A DNA stretch of 46,471 nucleotides, from positions 1 to 46,471 of the forward strand of contig JBBSKG010000004.1 in assembly GCA_038256565.1 (NCBI GenBank). Direction: 5' to 3'. Under the pieces are notes generated by a model. The model was not told the origin of the DNA. It did no database searches and was given only the letters and a program-made list of their open reading frames with translations. The number at the start of each line of letters is the position of its first letter. Positions within the stretch are counted from its first letter, which is position 1. Both the position numbers and the translations under genes were made by a program. Below are positions 7,123-15,357 of this stretch, piece after piece. The DNA is from JACOTK01 sp038256565. Its GTDB lineage: Bacteria; Actinomycetota; Acidimicrobiia; Acidimicrobiales; CADCSY01.

Positions 7123-8247
7123 ATGCATCTTTTAGTAACCAACGATTTCCCCCCTAAATTGGGAGGCATTCAGTCCTATCTGTGGGAGTTGTGGCGACGT
7201 CTTCCCGCCGATGAATTTGTGGTGCTGACAACTCCTCACGATGGCGATAAAGACTTTGATGCCAAGCAACCCTTTCGGGTCGAACGTACGAAACAGCGGG
7301 TCTTGTTGCCTTCCCCGTCACTGGTGCGCCAAATCAATTCCCTAGCCGATGAAATAGGTGCGACCTCTGTTGTGCTCGACCCTGTGCTGCCACTTGGGTT
7401 GGTCGGGCGGCGACTTAAGTTGCCTTACGTGTTGGTGCTTCACGGTGCCGAGGTGACTCTTCCTGGTCGACTCCCAGGTTCACGAAATCTTTTAGGTCGA
7501 GTGTTGAGGGGAGCGTCTTCGATTGTTGCCGCTGGGGGATATCCGGCGGCTGAAGCCATTCATGGCGCCGGGCGAGAGTTGCCCATTACACAAGTTCCAC
7601 CTGGAGTCGACACCGAATGGTTTCACCCTCTCGATGCGAACGATCGTCTCGATGTTCGTAAGCGACTTGGGCTGCCTGTAGAAGGACAATTGATCGTAAG
7701 TGTTAGTCGTCTTGTCCCCCGCAAAGGCATGGACATCTTAATCGAAGCGGCAAGTCGACTAGGGCCAACTCGACCCGATCTGAACGTGGTTATTGCCGGC
7801 GATGGCCGTGACCGTAGACGCCTAGAACGCCACATCGAGCGCACTGGTGCGCCAGTCCAACTGCTGGGTCGAGTTGATTTCAATGATCTTCCCGGCCTCT
7901 ATGCGTGCGCCGACGTCTTTGCAATGCTTTGTCGTGATCGTTGGCTTGGTCTCGAACAAGAAGGTTTTGGGATTGTCTTTCTTGAAGCGGCAGCGGCTGG
8001 TACGCCAAGCGTCGTGGGGCGCAGCGGGGGTGCTCATGAGGCTGTGATTGATGGAGAAACGGGAATACTCGTTGCTGACCCAAGAGATCTTGATGAGGTG
8101 GTCGAGGCCATTGCTGCACTGCTAGATGACCCTCATCGACGTGTTCAATATGGAAGCGCTGCCCGCCAGCGAGCAGTAGCTGATTTTTCGTATGACCTAC
8201 TGGCGAAACATCTCGGGTCCTTAGCCCTCAATCCACCGATGAGGTGA
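7123..8247 (+). CDS. pimB: GT4 glycosyltransferase, PimB-type mannosyltransferase
   Basis: The 374-residue GT-B enzyme starts MHLLVTNDFPPKLGGIQSYL, the GGIQ-containing N-terminal motif typical of PimB. In the C-terminal half it has VSRLVPRKGMD, the acceptor/donor region LLGRV, and the nucleotide-sugar motif EQEGFGIVFLEAAAAGTPSV followed by GRSGGAHEAV. PimB adds the second mannose from GDP-mannose to PIM1 at the inner face of the membrane, building phosphatidylinositol mannosides of the actinobacterial envelope. Sequence alone cannot exclude another acceptor. The longer frame from 7021 would add HSEDR repeats and is rejected in favour of the ATG at 7123, where the conserved N-terminus begins. 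It is probably co-transcribed with queG. Confidence 0.8.
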   Translation: MHLLVTNDFPPKLGGIQSYLWELWRRLPADEFVVLTTPHDGDKDFDAKQPFRVERTKQRVLLPSPSLVRQINSLADEIGATSVVLDPVLPLGLVGRRLKLPYVLVLHGAEVTLPGRLPGSRNLLGRVLRGASSIVAAGGYPAAEAIHGAGRELPITQVPPGVDTEWFHPLDANDRLDVRKRLGLPVEGQLIVSVSRLVPRKGMDILIEAASRLGPTRPDLNVVIAGDGRDRRRLERHIERTGAPVQLLGRVDFNDLPGLYACADVFAMLCRDRWLGLEQEGFGIVFLEAAAAGTPSVVGRSGGAHEAVIDGETGILVADPRDLDEVVEAIAALLDDPHRRVQYGSAARQRAVADFSYDLLAKHLGSLALNPPMR

Positions 8248-8357
8248 CGCGCTGAGCATCGCGCTGGCGCGAACGTTTTGACGATCGTAGATTCGGGACT
8301 GATGAGGGTTTACTTTCTACCTAGAGTGCAAGGACTTCGGTGCTTACTGGAAGGAAA

Positions 8358-8507
8358 CTAAATAGGCTTGAGCTTCGCTCGCAGAGTTCCGTCAATGTCG
8401 TGGCGGTGGTAGTTCACAACGTGAAGAGCTAATTTTCGGTTGTTGTAAGGGTAAGAAATCCTGCCGTCCTTGATGACAACTTTGTGAACGTTGGCGAGAT
8501 GGCGCAC
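8358..8507 (-). CDS. Possible small protein or gene remnant, 49 residues
   Basis: In the 300-nt gap between pimB and glgE a minus-strand frame from a GTG at 8507 reads VRHLANVHKVVIKDGRISYP and then NNRKLALHVVNYHRHDIDG, ending in LRAKLKPI. The composition looks protein-like, with alternating hydrophobic residues and few rare residues. There is no clear ribosome-binding site, and an in-frame stop precedes it by a few codons. It may be a real small protein or the tail of a decayed gene; I recognise no family. The rest of 8248-8546 shows nothing definite and presumably contains the glgE promoter. Confidence 0.3.
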   Translation of the reverse strand: MRHLANVHKVVIKDGRISYPYNNRKLALHVVNYHRHDIDGTLRAKLKPI

Positions 8508-8546
8508 GCTTGAGGTTTGGAACGGGCATGATCATGCCGATGGATT

Positions 8547-10304
8547 GTGTTGAGAGCGACGAGTGGTGATGGCGTGATTGGTCGAATCGTGATCGATGAC
8601 ATCAGGCCGCGTACGCCTTCGGGTGCATTTCCTCCAAAGGCATCGGTAGGTGAAGTAACGCATGTGTCAGCGAATATTTTTACTGATGGTCATGATCGAC
8701 TTTTTGCACGTGTTCGGTGGTGCCGAGATGGGGGCTTAAAGAGCGAGTGGCGTTATGCGGTAATGGATGATCGAGGCAACGATCATTGGGAGACGGTGAT
8801 TGGCTTTACTGAGCCCGGCAAACATGAGTTAGTTGTTGAAGCATGGATTGACAGTGAGGGCCAAGATCCTTCTCTAGAAGTTATTAGTTCGGTGTCGAGT
8901 ATTGTCTGGGTAGACCGAGAACGAGCGCGTTTTAGTTCTTGGTACGAACTGTTTCCCCGTTCCGAAGGTGGATTTGCTGGTACAATTAAGAGGTTGCCGG
9001 CTGTAGCTGCAATGGGTTTTGACGTGGTTTATTTCCCGCCAATTCACCCGATTGGCCAGGCCCACCGCAAGGGTCGGGACAACACTTTGGAGGCATTACC
9101 AGATGACGTGGGTAGCCCATGGGCCATTGGGTCACCTCAGGGTGGTCACGACGCGATCAGTTTAGATCTTGGTGCCGAAGCTGACTTTAAGGATTTAGTA
9201 GGCAAAGCTGCATCTCTGGGTATGGAGGTTGCACTTGACTATGCCCTGCAATGTTCTCCCGATCACCCATGGGTGACTGAGCACCCCGAATGGTTTCATC
9301 ATCGAGCCGATGGAACCATTAAGTACGCGGAGAATCCTCCCAAAAAATATCAAGATATTTACCCGATCAATTTCTGGCCTAGTGATGAGGGTGATCGCGA
9401 GGCTTTGTGGAACGCGTGCCGCTCGCTCATCGAGCATTGGGTTGGTCTTGGCGTCAAGATTTTTCGTGTCGATAACCCACATACCAAACCCATGGCGTTT
9501 TGGGCGTGGCTTATCTCTGTGATTCAAGAAAACGATCCCGAAGTAATTTTCTTGGCAGAAGCATTCACGCGGCCTAAGCCCATGGCGAAACTTGCTGAGG
9601 TAGGTTTCACGCAGAGCTATACGTATTTCACGTGGAGAAACACCAAGGATGAGCTGGCTTCTTATTTGAGTGAATTGACTACGGGCCATGAGGTTGATTA
9701 TTTGCGGCCAAATTTTTGGCCAAACACTCCTGATATTCTGGCAGGCCCTTTACGTAATGGTCCATCAGCGGCTTTTCGATTGCGCTTGTTGTTGGCAGCG
9801 ACGATGGTTCCTTCATATGGCATATATAGCGGTTATGAACTCTGTGAGAACCAGCCGCAAAATGACAGTAACGAGGAATATCTCAACTCTGAAAAATATG
9901 AGTTGAAGAAGCGAGACTGGGATGACCCCGGGTCACTTGCCCCGTTTATTGCCCGGGTAAACAAGATTCGGCATGCGCATCCCGCATTACAACAGCTGCG
10001 GGGAACAATGTTGCACCACGGCGAAAATGAAAACATGTTTGCCTATTCGCGTTTCACTCACGACAGATCTGATGTGCTGTTGTGCGTTGTGAACCTTGAT
10101 CCGTATGTGGCTCACCATGACATGATCACCATCAATCTAGAGGCCCTTGGCTTGTCGGAGAATGAATCTTATGAGGCCCATGACGAGATGACCGGCAATT
10201 CTTATGTTTGGGGTGGCCGGACCCATTACATCCACCTAGACCCCAACAACCAGCCCGGACACGTTTTTCATTTGCGAGCACTTCATGGTGGTTCTCGTGG
10301 CTAA
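8547..10304 (+). CDS. glgE: Alpha-1,4-glucan:maltose-1-phosphate maltosyltransferase GlgE
   Basis: GlgE (GH13_3) transfers maltosyl units from alpha-maltose 1-phosphate to growing alpha-1,4-glucan in the cytoplasm. Signatures are IGRIVIDDIRP at the start, SSWYELFPRSEGG, FPPIHPIGQ, WAIGSPQGGHD, the nucleophile region RVDNPHTKP, the acid/base region LAEAFTRPKPM and SYTYFTWRNTK. At 585 residues it is shorter than the usual 640-700. The short stretch between HELVVEAW and RARFSSWYELFP lacks the roughly 75-residue helical insertion that I recall as domain S in Streptomyces and mycobacterial GlgE. Starts at GTG 8547 or, fitting the conserved N-terminus better, GTG 8574. It heads an operon with overlapping treS, mak, glgB and a GH57 gene. 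Confidence 0.92.
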   Translation: MLRATSGDGVIGRIVIDDIRPRTPSGAFPPKASVGEVTHVSANIFTDGHDRLFARVRWCRDGGLKSEWRYAVMDDRGNDHWETVIGFTEPGKHELVVEAWIDSEGQDPSLEVISSVSSIVWVDRERARFSSWYELFPRSEGGFAGTIKRLPAVAAMGFDVVYFPPIHPIGQAHRKGRDNTLEALPDDVGSPWAIGSPQGGHDAISLDLGAEADFKDLVGKAASLGMEVALDYALQCSPDHPWVTEHPEWFHHRADGTIKYAENPPKKYQDIYPINFWPSDEGDREALWNACRSLIEHWVGLGVKIFRVDNPHTKPMAFWAWLISVIQENDPEVIFLAEAFTRPKPMAKLAEVGFTQSYTYFTWRNTKDELASYLSELTTGHEVDYLRPNFWPNTPDILAGPLRNGPSAAFRLRLLLAATMVPSYGIYSGYELCENQPQNDSNEEYLNSEKYELKKRDWDDPGSLAPFIARVNKIRHAHPALQQLRGTMLHHGENENMFAYSRFTHDRSDVLLCVVNLDPYVAHHDMITINLEALGLSENESYEAHDEMTGNSYVWGGRTHYIHLDPNNQPGHVFHLRALHGGSRG

Positions 10305-12054
10305 ATCGAAACGTCGGACTAAGTCTAACGACACTTCTCAAGGCGAGGAGTTTGTACGCTCACGTTCTGGACTACATGTTCCGACACCGGGTGGGGGTCT
10401 CAGTCATGACCCCGAGTGGTACCGCAAGGCAGTGTTTTACGAGGTGTTGGTGCGTGGGTTCTATGACGCTGATGGCGACGGAACAGGCGACTTGCGCGGC
10501 ATTATAGAAAAGCTTGATTATCTGCAGTGGCTAGGTATCGACTGCATCTGGCTTCTTCCTTTCTTTCAGTCGCCGTTGCGCGACGGTGGTTATGACATAA
10601 GTGATTTCTTTACGGTGCTGCCGGAATATGGCGACCTTAGTGATGCCGTCGAATTGATATCGGAGGCTCATCGTCGTGGCATCAGAGTTATTGCCGACAT
10701 GGTGATGAATCACACGAGTGATGCACATCCGTGGTTTCAAGAATCTCGCAAAGACAAGACGAACCCAAAGGCCGACTGGTATGTGTGGCATGACGATGAT
10801 CACCGTTGGAATGAAGCTCGCATCATCTTCGTCGATAGTGAGTCATCTAACTGGACTTGGGATCTACACCGCGGGCAATACTACTGGCATCGTTTCTTTC
10901 ACCATCAACCTGACCTCAACTACGACAACCCTGAGGTTGCCGACGCAATGCTTGAGGTCGTGCGGTTCTGGCTAGACATTGGCCTCGACGGTTTCCGCCT
11001 TGATGCCGTGCCTTATCTATTTGAACGTGATGGGACTAACGGAGAGAACCTTCCCGAAACTCACGCTTATTTGAGACGAGTGCGTGAAGAGGTCGATCGC
11101 CTGTACCCTGACAAGGTGTTGTTGGCTGAGGCAAACCAATGGCCGTCAGATGTTGTTGATTATTTTGGCGATGGCGATGAATGCCACATGTGTTTTCATT
11201 TTCCTCTGATGCCTCGCATGTTCATGGCAATTCGTCGCGAACAGCGATACCCGATCACGGAGATATTGGCCCAGACGCCAAGCATCCCGGATGGGTGCCA
11301 GTGGGGAATCTTTTTACGTAATCATGATGAGTTGACCCTTGAGATGGTTAACGATGAAGAGCGCGACTACATGTATTCGGAGTACGCGAACGACCCACGC
11401 ATGAAAGTAAACGTCGGCATCCGTCGTCGCCTCGCACCTCTACTCGACAACGATCGACGTGTTGGCGAGTTGCTTCACGCCATGTTGTTCAGTCTCCCGG
11501 GTTCGCCCGTTATGTATTACGGCGATGAAATAGGCATGGGTGACAACATCTATCTCGGCGATCGCGATGGGGTACGCACTCCCATGCAATGGACGCCTGA
11601 CCGGAATGGTGGTTTCTCGAAGTCAGATTTTGCTCGTCTGTATCTGCCACCACTAATGGACCCGGTCTATGGATACCAGGCAGTCAATGTCGAGGCCGAG
11701 CTGCGTAACCCGAGTTCAATGTTGCATTGGGTAAAGCGGATGCTAGAGGTGCGCCACCAGCACCCCGTGATGGGCACCGGTAGCTTTGAGTTACTAACAG
11801 CAGAGAACCCTTCAGCTCTTGCTTTTGTCCGGACCTTGCACAATGAACAGACAGATGAGCGCGACGTTGTGTTGTGCGTTTTCAACCTAAGTCGATTTGC
11901 CCAGCCAGTTGAGATGCAACTTGGTCAGTACGAAGGACAAATTCCGATTGAGATGCTCGGTCACGTTCCATTTCCTGCTGTTGGCACCCTTCCTTATTTT
12001 GTGACCTTGGCACCATATGGTTTCTTGTGGTTCAACCTTTTGGAGCGACAATGA
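10285..12054 (+). CDS. treS: Trehalose synthase TreS (maltose alpha-D-glucosyltransferase)
   Basis: GH13_16 enzyme interconverting trehalose and maltose, feeding maltose to the maltokinase encoded next. The 589-residue product contains WYRKAVFYEVLVRGFYDADG, DMVMNHTSD, GFRLDAVPYLFER (nucleophile Asp), LLAEANQWP (acid/base Glu), FLRNHDELTLEM (transition-state Asp) and GVRTPMQW, all diagnostic of TreS. The frame overlaps the end of glgE by about 20 nt from ATG 10285. GTG 10297 would shorten the overlap to 8 nt. The first 45 residues are a hydrophilic Lys/Arg/Ser-rich extension before the barrel. It is not fused to maltokinase, although the two genes overlap by ATGA. Confidence 0.93.
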   Translation: MVVLVAKSKRRTKSNDTSQGEEFVRSRSGLHVPTPGGGLSHDPEWYRKAVFYEVLVRGFYDADGDGTGDLRGIIEKLDYLQWLGIDCIWLLPFFQSPLRDGGYDISDFFTVLPEYGDLSDAVELISEAHRRGIRVIADMVMNHTSDAHPWFQESRKDKTNPKADWYVWHDDDHRWNEARIIFVDSESSNWTWDLHRGQYYWHRFFHHQPDLNYDNPEVADAMLEVVRFWLDIGLDGFRLDAVPYLFERDGTNGENLPETHAYLRRVREEVDRLYPDKVLLAEANQWPSDVVDYFGDGDECHMCFHFPLMPRMFMAIRREQRYPITEILAQTPSIPDGCQWGIFLRNHDELTLEMVNDEERDYMYSEYANDPRMKVNVGIRRRLAPLLDNDRRVGELLHAMLFSLPGSPVMYYGDEIGMGDNIYLGDRDGVRTPMQWTPDRNGGFSKSDFARLYLPPLMDPVYGYQAVNVEAELRNPSSMLHWVKRMLEVRHQHPVMGTGSFELLTAENPSALAFVRTLHNEQTDERDVVLCVFNLSRFAQPVEMQLGQYEGQIPIEMLGHVPFPAVGTLPYFVTLAPYGFLWFNLLERQ

Positions 12055-13391
12055 TTGATAGTGATCTCCTTTGTGACGTGATCGGTGAACACCTTGTAAA
12101 GCAGCGCTGGTTTGCTGGCAGTGGTGATGATGTCCCGAGTTGTCGAGTGGTTTTACTTGAATCGCTTGTCGAAGGTTGGCCGAGTTTGTTACGTGTTTTG
12201 GTAGAGGCAACTTTTTCAGATGCAAATAGTGAAGCGGTTCTCTATCAACTCGTGATCGGTTTGCGTCCATTGGGTGACCACGTGGAGTTTTTGAGTGGGC
12301 ACCCTGAAGCGGTCATTGCAAATGAAATAGAGACTACGGATGGGCTAGCAATGGCTTATGACGCAACCGCAGACCCTGAATTAATAGTTGCGCTTGTCAA
12401 CGTTGTCGCTGGGGATAGGAATGCGGAACGTGGTCGCCTCGTCAGTACTGAATCGACGCATACTTCAATGGTCTTTGACGAACGTCTTATCATGAAACTT
12501 TTCCGACAACTTGGTGCGGGAGGACGTAACCCTGACGCAGAGATTACTAGGGCGCTGACGCGAGTTGGTTTTTCAAATGTCGCAGCACCAGTGGCTGAGT
12601 GGAGCGATGAAGTCAATGACTATGGAGTGGTAAGTGAGTTTCTAGTTGGCGGTGCAGATGGGTTATCGTTGGCGCTCACGTCATTGCGTGATCTCTACGA
12701 TTGTCGCTGTGACCCTGAAGATGCAGGTGGCGATTTTGCGCCTGATGCTTGCCGTTTGGGCGTGGTTACTGCGCAATTGCATCTGGCTTTGGTTGATGCT
12801 TTTCCGACGGAGCCTGGCAATGGGGCTCATTGGGCAAGAGTCATGGAGGAGCGATTCACTCACGTAACACTTGCTGGTATAGACCGATCTTTGGTCCATG
12901 CTGTTTACGATCGGCTTAGCTCTGTTAGTCGCGCGGGCATAGCAATTAGATCTCATGGGGACTATCACCTGGCGCAAGTCATGCGTACAGATACTGGTTG
13001 GTTCGTCCTTGACTTTGAAGGAGAACCGGGGTCATCACTAGAAAGTCGTCAAGAGTTGTCTTCTCCTCTGCGAGATGCCGCCGGGATGATTCGCTCGTTT
13101 CACTACGTTGCTCAAGTCGCTTTGCGCGAGCGAGCTGAATCGATCGATGAGCGCATTGTCTCACTTAGTACGGCATGGGAGCGTCGCAATCGTTTTGCCT
13201 TTATCGAGGGATACCTAGGGGTCGATGGCATTGGAGCTCTTTTGCCTCCGGGCGAACTTGATCAAAATGTGGTTTTCACGGCATTTGAACTCGACAAGGC
13301 CATCTATGAAGTTGGCTATGAACAGGCTCATCGTCCCGATTGGGTAGGCATTCCTCTCGCTGCTGTTGCGCGAATTGTGGGTAACGTGTGA
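12051..13391 (+). CDS. mak: Maltokinase (Mak/Pep2)
   Basis: This kinase phosphorylates maltose to maltose 1-phosphate, the GlgE substrate. The protein has about 446 residues, normal for the family. The aminoglycoside-phosphotransferase-like fold shows in KLFRQLGAGGRNPDAEI (nucleotide-side lysine and helix), the catalytic loop SHGDYHLAQV, and LDFEGEPGSSLESR with the metal-binding Asp. Start: the ATG at 12051 overlaps the treS stop as ATGA and has ggagcg upstream, whereas the in-frame GTG at 12027 lies inside treS. The stop overlaps the GTG of glgB in the same 4-nt manner. Tight coupling supports stoichiometric synthesis of the pathway enzymes. Confidence 0.92.
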   Translation: MIDSDLLCDVIGEHLVKQRWFAGSGDDVPSCRVVLLESLVEGWPSLLRVLVEATFSDANSEAVLYQLVIGLRPLGDHVEFLSGHPEAVIANEIETTDGLAMAYDATADPELIVALVNVVAGDRNAERGRLVSTESTHTSMVFDERLIMKLFRQLGAGGRNPDAEITRALTRVGFSNVAAPVAEWSDEVNDYGVVSEFLVGGADGLSLALTSLRDLYDCRCDPEDAGGDFAPDACRLGVVTAQLHLALVDAFPTEPGNGAHWARVMEERFTHVTLAGIDRSLVHAVYDRLSSVSRAGIAIRSHGDYHLAQVMRTDTGWFVLDFEGEPGSSLESRQELSSPLRDAAGMIRSFHYVAQVALRERAESIDERIVSLSTAWERRNRFAFIEGYLGVDGIGALLPPGELDQNVVFTAFELDKAIYEVGYEQAHRPDWVGIPLAAVARIVGNV

Positions 13392-15346
13392 AACCAGCGT
13401 CAGGCGAGCAACATTTTTTGCCAATGAATAGTTGGCCAACAATGGGTGATCTTGATCTCCATCTTTTTGGTGAAGGTCGACATGAGAAGTTGTGGAAGGT
13501 GCTTGGGGCCCACGTTCGGATCATTGATGGGGTGAGCGGAACTTCTTTTGCAGTCTGGTCCCCTAATGCTCGAAAAGTGAGCGTGGTGGGTGACTTTAAT
13601 AATTGGGATGGTCGTGTAAACCCCATGCGATTAGTTGGATCGAGTGGGGTATGGGAAGTTTTCATTGCCAATGTTGCTTCGGGTGTTCGTTATAAATTTG
13701 AACTTGTTGATGCCCAAGGAAACCTTTGTTTGAGGGCTGACCCGTTTGCGTTTGCAACAGAGGTGCCACCAGCTACCGCTTCGGTTGTTCATGAGTCCAA
13801 TTATGTTTGGGCTGACCAACAGTGGATGTCACAACGGAGTGGTGGCGACCCCCTCCGGCGACCAATGCTTACTTATGAGGTTCACCTGGCTTCATGGCGT
13901 CGCGTTCTTGAAGAGCACAACCGTTCATTGAGCTATAGAGAGTTGGCTGTGACTCTGGTTGATTACGTATTTGATATGGGCTTTACACATGTAGAGCTGC
14001 TACCCATAAGTGAGCATCCTTATGGGCCTTCGTGGGGTTATCAGGTGTCGGGATATTTCGCTCCGACCGCACGATTTGGGTCTCCTGATGATTTTAGGTT
14101 TTTCGTGGACGCTTTTCATCAGCGGGGTATCGGCGTAATTGTCGATTGGGTTCCGGCCCATTTTCCTAAAGACGATTGGGCGCTTGCACGTTTTGATGGA
14201 ACGGCGCTCTTTGAGCATCTTGATCCACGACAAGGCGAACACCCCGATTGGGGAACACTCGTTTTCAATTTGGGCCGCAATGAAGTGCGCAATTTTCTTA
14301 TGGCGAGTGCCCTTTATTGGATCGAAGAAATGCATATCGACGGGCTTCGTGTTGATGCGGTGGCTTCGATGCTTTATCTCGATTACTCACGCGAGTCAGG
14401 CGATTGGTTGCCTAATACGTATGGCGGTCGCGAGAACCTTGACTCCGTGGCCTTTTTGCAAGAACTGAACACTGTGGTTCATGGACGTCACCCAGGCATC
14501 TTGATGATTGCCGAAGAGTCGACAGCTTGGCCCGGGGTAAGTCGACCCGTCGATTCTGGAGGATTGGGTTTCGGGCTCAAGTGGAACATGGGTTGGATGC
14601 ATGACACGTTGGCTTATTTTGCGCAAGACCCTATTAACCGTCGTTACCATCACCATCAGTTGACCTTCGGGCTTTTATACGCATTTAGCGAGAACTTCGT
14701 GTTGCCCTTGAGCCACGACGAGGTGGTTCACGGTAAAGGTTCGATGCTTGGCAAGATGCCAGGAGACCGTTGGCAACAGTTCGCCAACCTTCGTGCGCTC
14801 TATGCCTGGATGTGGGCGCACCCTGGCAAGAAGCTTATATTCATGGGCGACGAGCTTGGTCAAATAGCTGAATGGAATCATGACCAGAGCATCGAGTGGG
14901 ACGTTTTGCTGTCGTCTGATCACGCGGGTATACAACGATTAGTTCGTGATCTCAATCAGGTGGTCAAGTCTGAGCCAGCTCTTTGGAGTGGCGACTTTGA
15001 TCAGTCAGGGTTCCAGTGGGTGCAGGCGAACGAAGCAGAGTTGAGTTGTTATGCCTTTATACGTTGGTCATCTGGCGAATGCGACAAGGGCCGACCGGTT
15101 CTGTGCATCGCTAATCTCACACCGGTGCCACGTGAAGCTCGCCGAGTTGGCGTTCCCTATGGTGGTAATTATTCGGTTCTGGTTAACACCGATGCCAGTG
15201 AACTAGGTGGCAGCGGAACCCAGGTTGGTCCGATTATTGAATCAACCAACATTGCTTGGGATGGCATGGCTCATTCCATCGAGATTACGTTCCCACCTTT
15301 GGCCGTGGTCTGGCTTGCTCCCGAACTGGCCAAAGGCGACAAATAG
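13388..15346 (+). CDS. glgB: 1,4-alpha-glucan branching enzyme GlgB
   Basis: The 652-residue GH13_9 enzyme makes alpha-1,6 branches in the alpha-glucan produced by GlgE. Domains in order: CBM48-like N-terminal domain (FAVWSPNARKVSVVGDFNNW), then the barrel with VELLPISEHPYGPSWGYQ, DWVPAHFPKD, DGLRVDAVASMLYLDY (nucleophile), MIAEESTAWP (acid/base) and PLSHDEVVHGKGSM, then a C-terminal beta domain. The start at GTG 13388 gives a GTGA overlap with the mak stop. Length is slightly below that of the longer two-CBM48 forms, so this is a single-CBM48 branching enzyme with a short leader. Confidence 0.93.
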   Translation: MKPASGEQHFLPMNSWPTMGDLDLHLFGEGRHEKLWKVLGAHVRIIDGVSGTSFAVWSPNARKVSVVGDFNNWDGRVNPMRLVGSSGVWEVFIANVASGVRYKFELVDAQGNLCLRADPFAFATEVPPATASVVHESNYVWADQQWMSQRSGGDPLRRPMLTYEVHLASWRRVLEEHNRSLSYRELAVTLVDYVFDMGFTHVELLPISEHPYGPSWGYQVSGYFAPTARFGSPDDFRFFVDAFHQRGIGVIVDWVPAHFPKDDWALARFDGTALFEHLDPRQGEHPDWGTLVFNLGRNEVRNFLMASALYWIEEMHIDGLRVDAVASMLYLDYSRESGDWLPNTYGGRENLDSVAFLQELNTVVHGRHPGILMIAEESTAWPGVSRPVDSGGLGFGLKWNMGWMHDTLAYFAQDPINRRYHHHQLTFGLLYAFSENFVLPLSHDEVVHGKGSMLGKMPGDRWQQFANLRALYAWMWAHPGKKLIFMGDELGQIAEWNHDQSIEWDVLLSSDHAGIQRLVRDLNQVVKSEPALWSGDFDQSGFQWVQANEAELSCYAFIRWSSGECDKGRPVLCIANLTPVPREARRVGVPYGGNYSVLVNTDASELGGSGTQVGPIIESTNIAWDGMAHSIEITFPPLAVVWLAPELAKGDK

Positions 15347-15357
15347 GTAGATGCGTA

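Noticed and set aside
15256..15357. Longer start of the GH57-type gene inside glgB
   Set aside because: The 34 extra residues are the glgB tail in another frame; conserved sequence starts just after GTG 15358.
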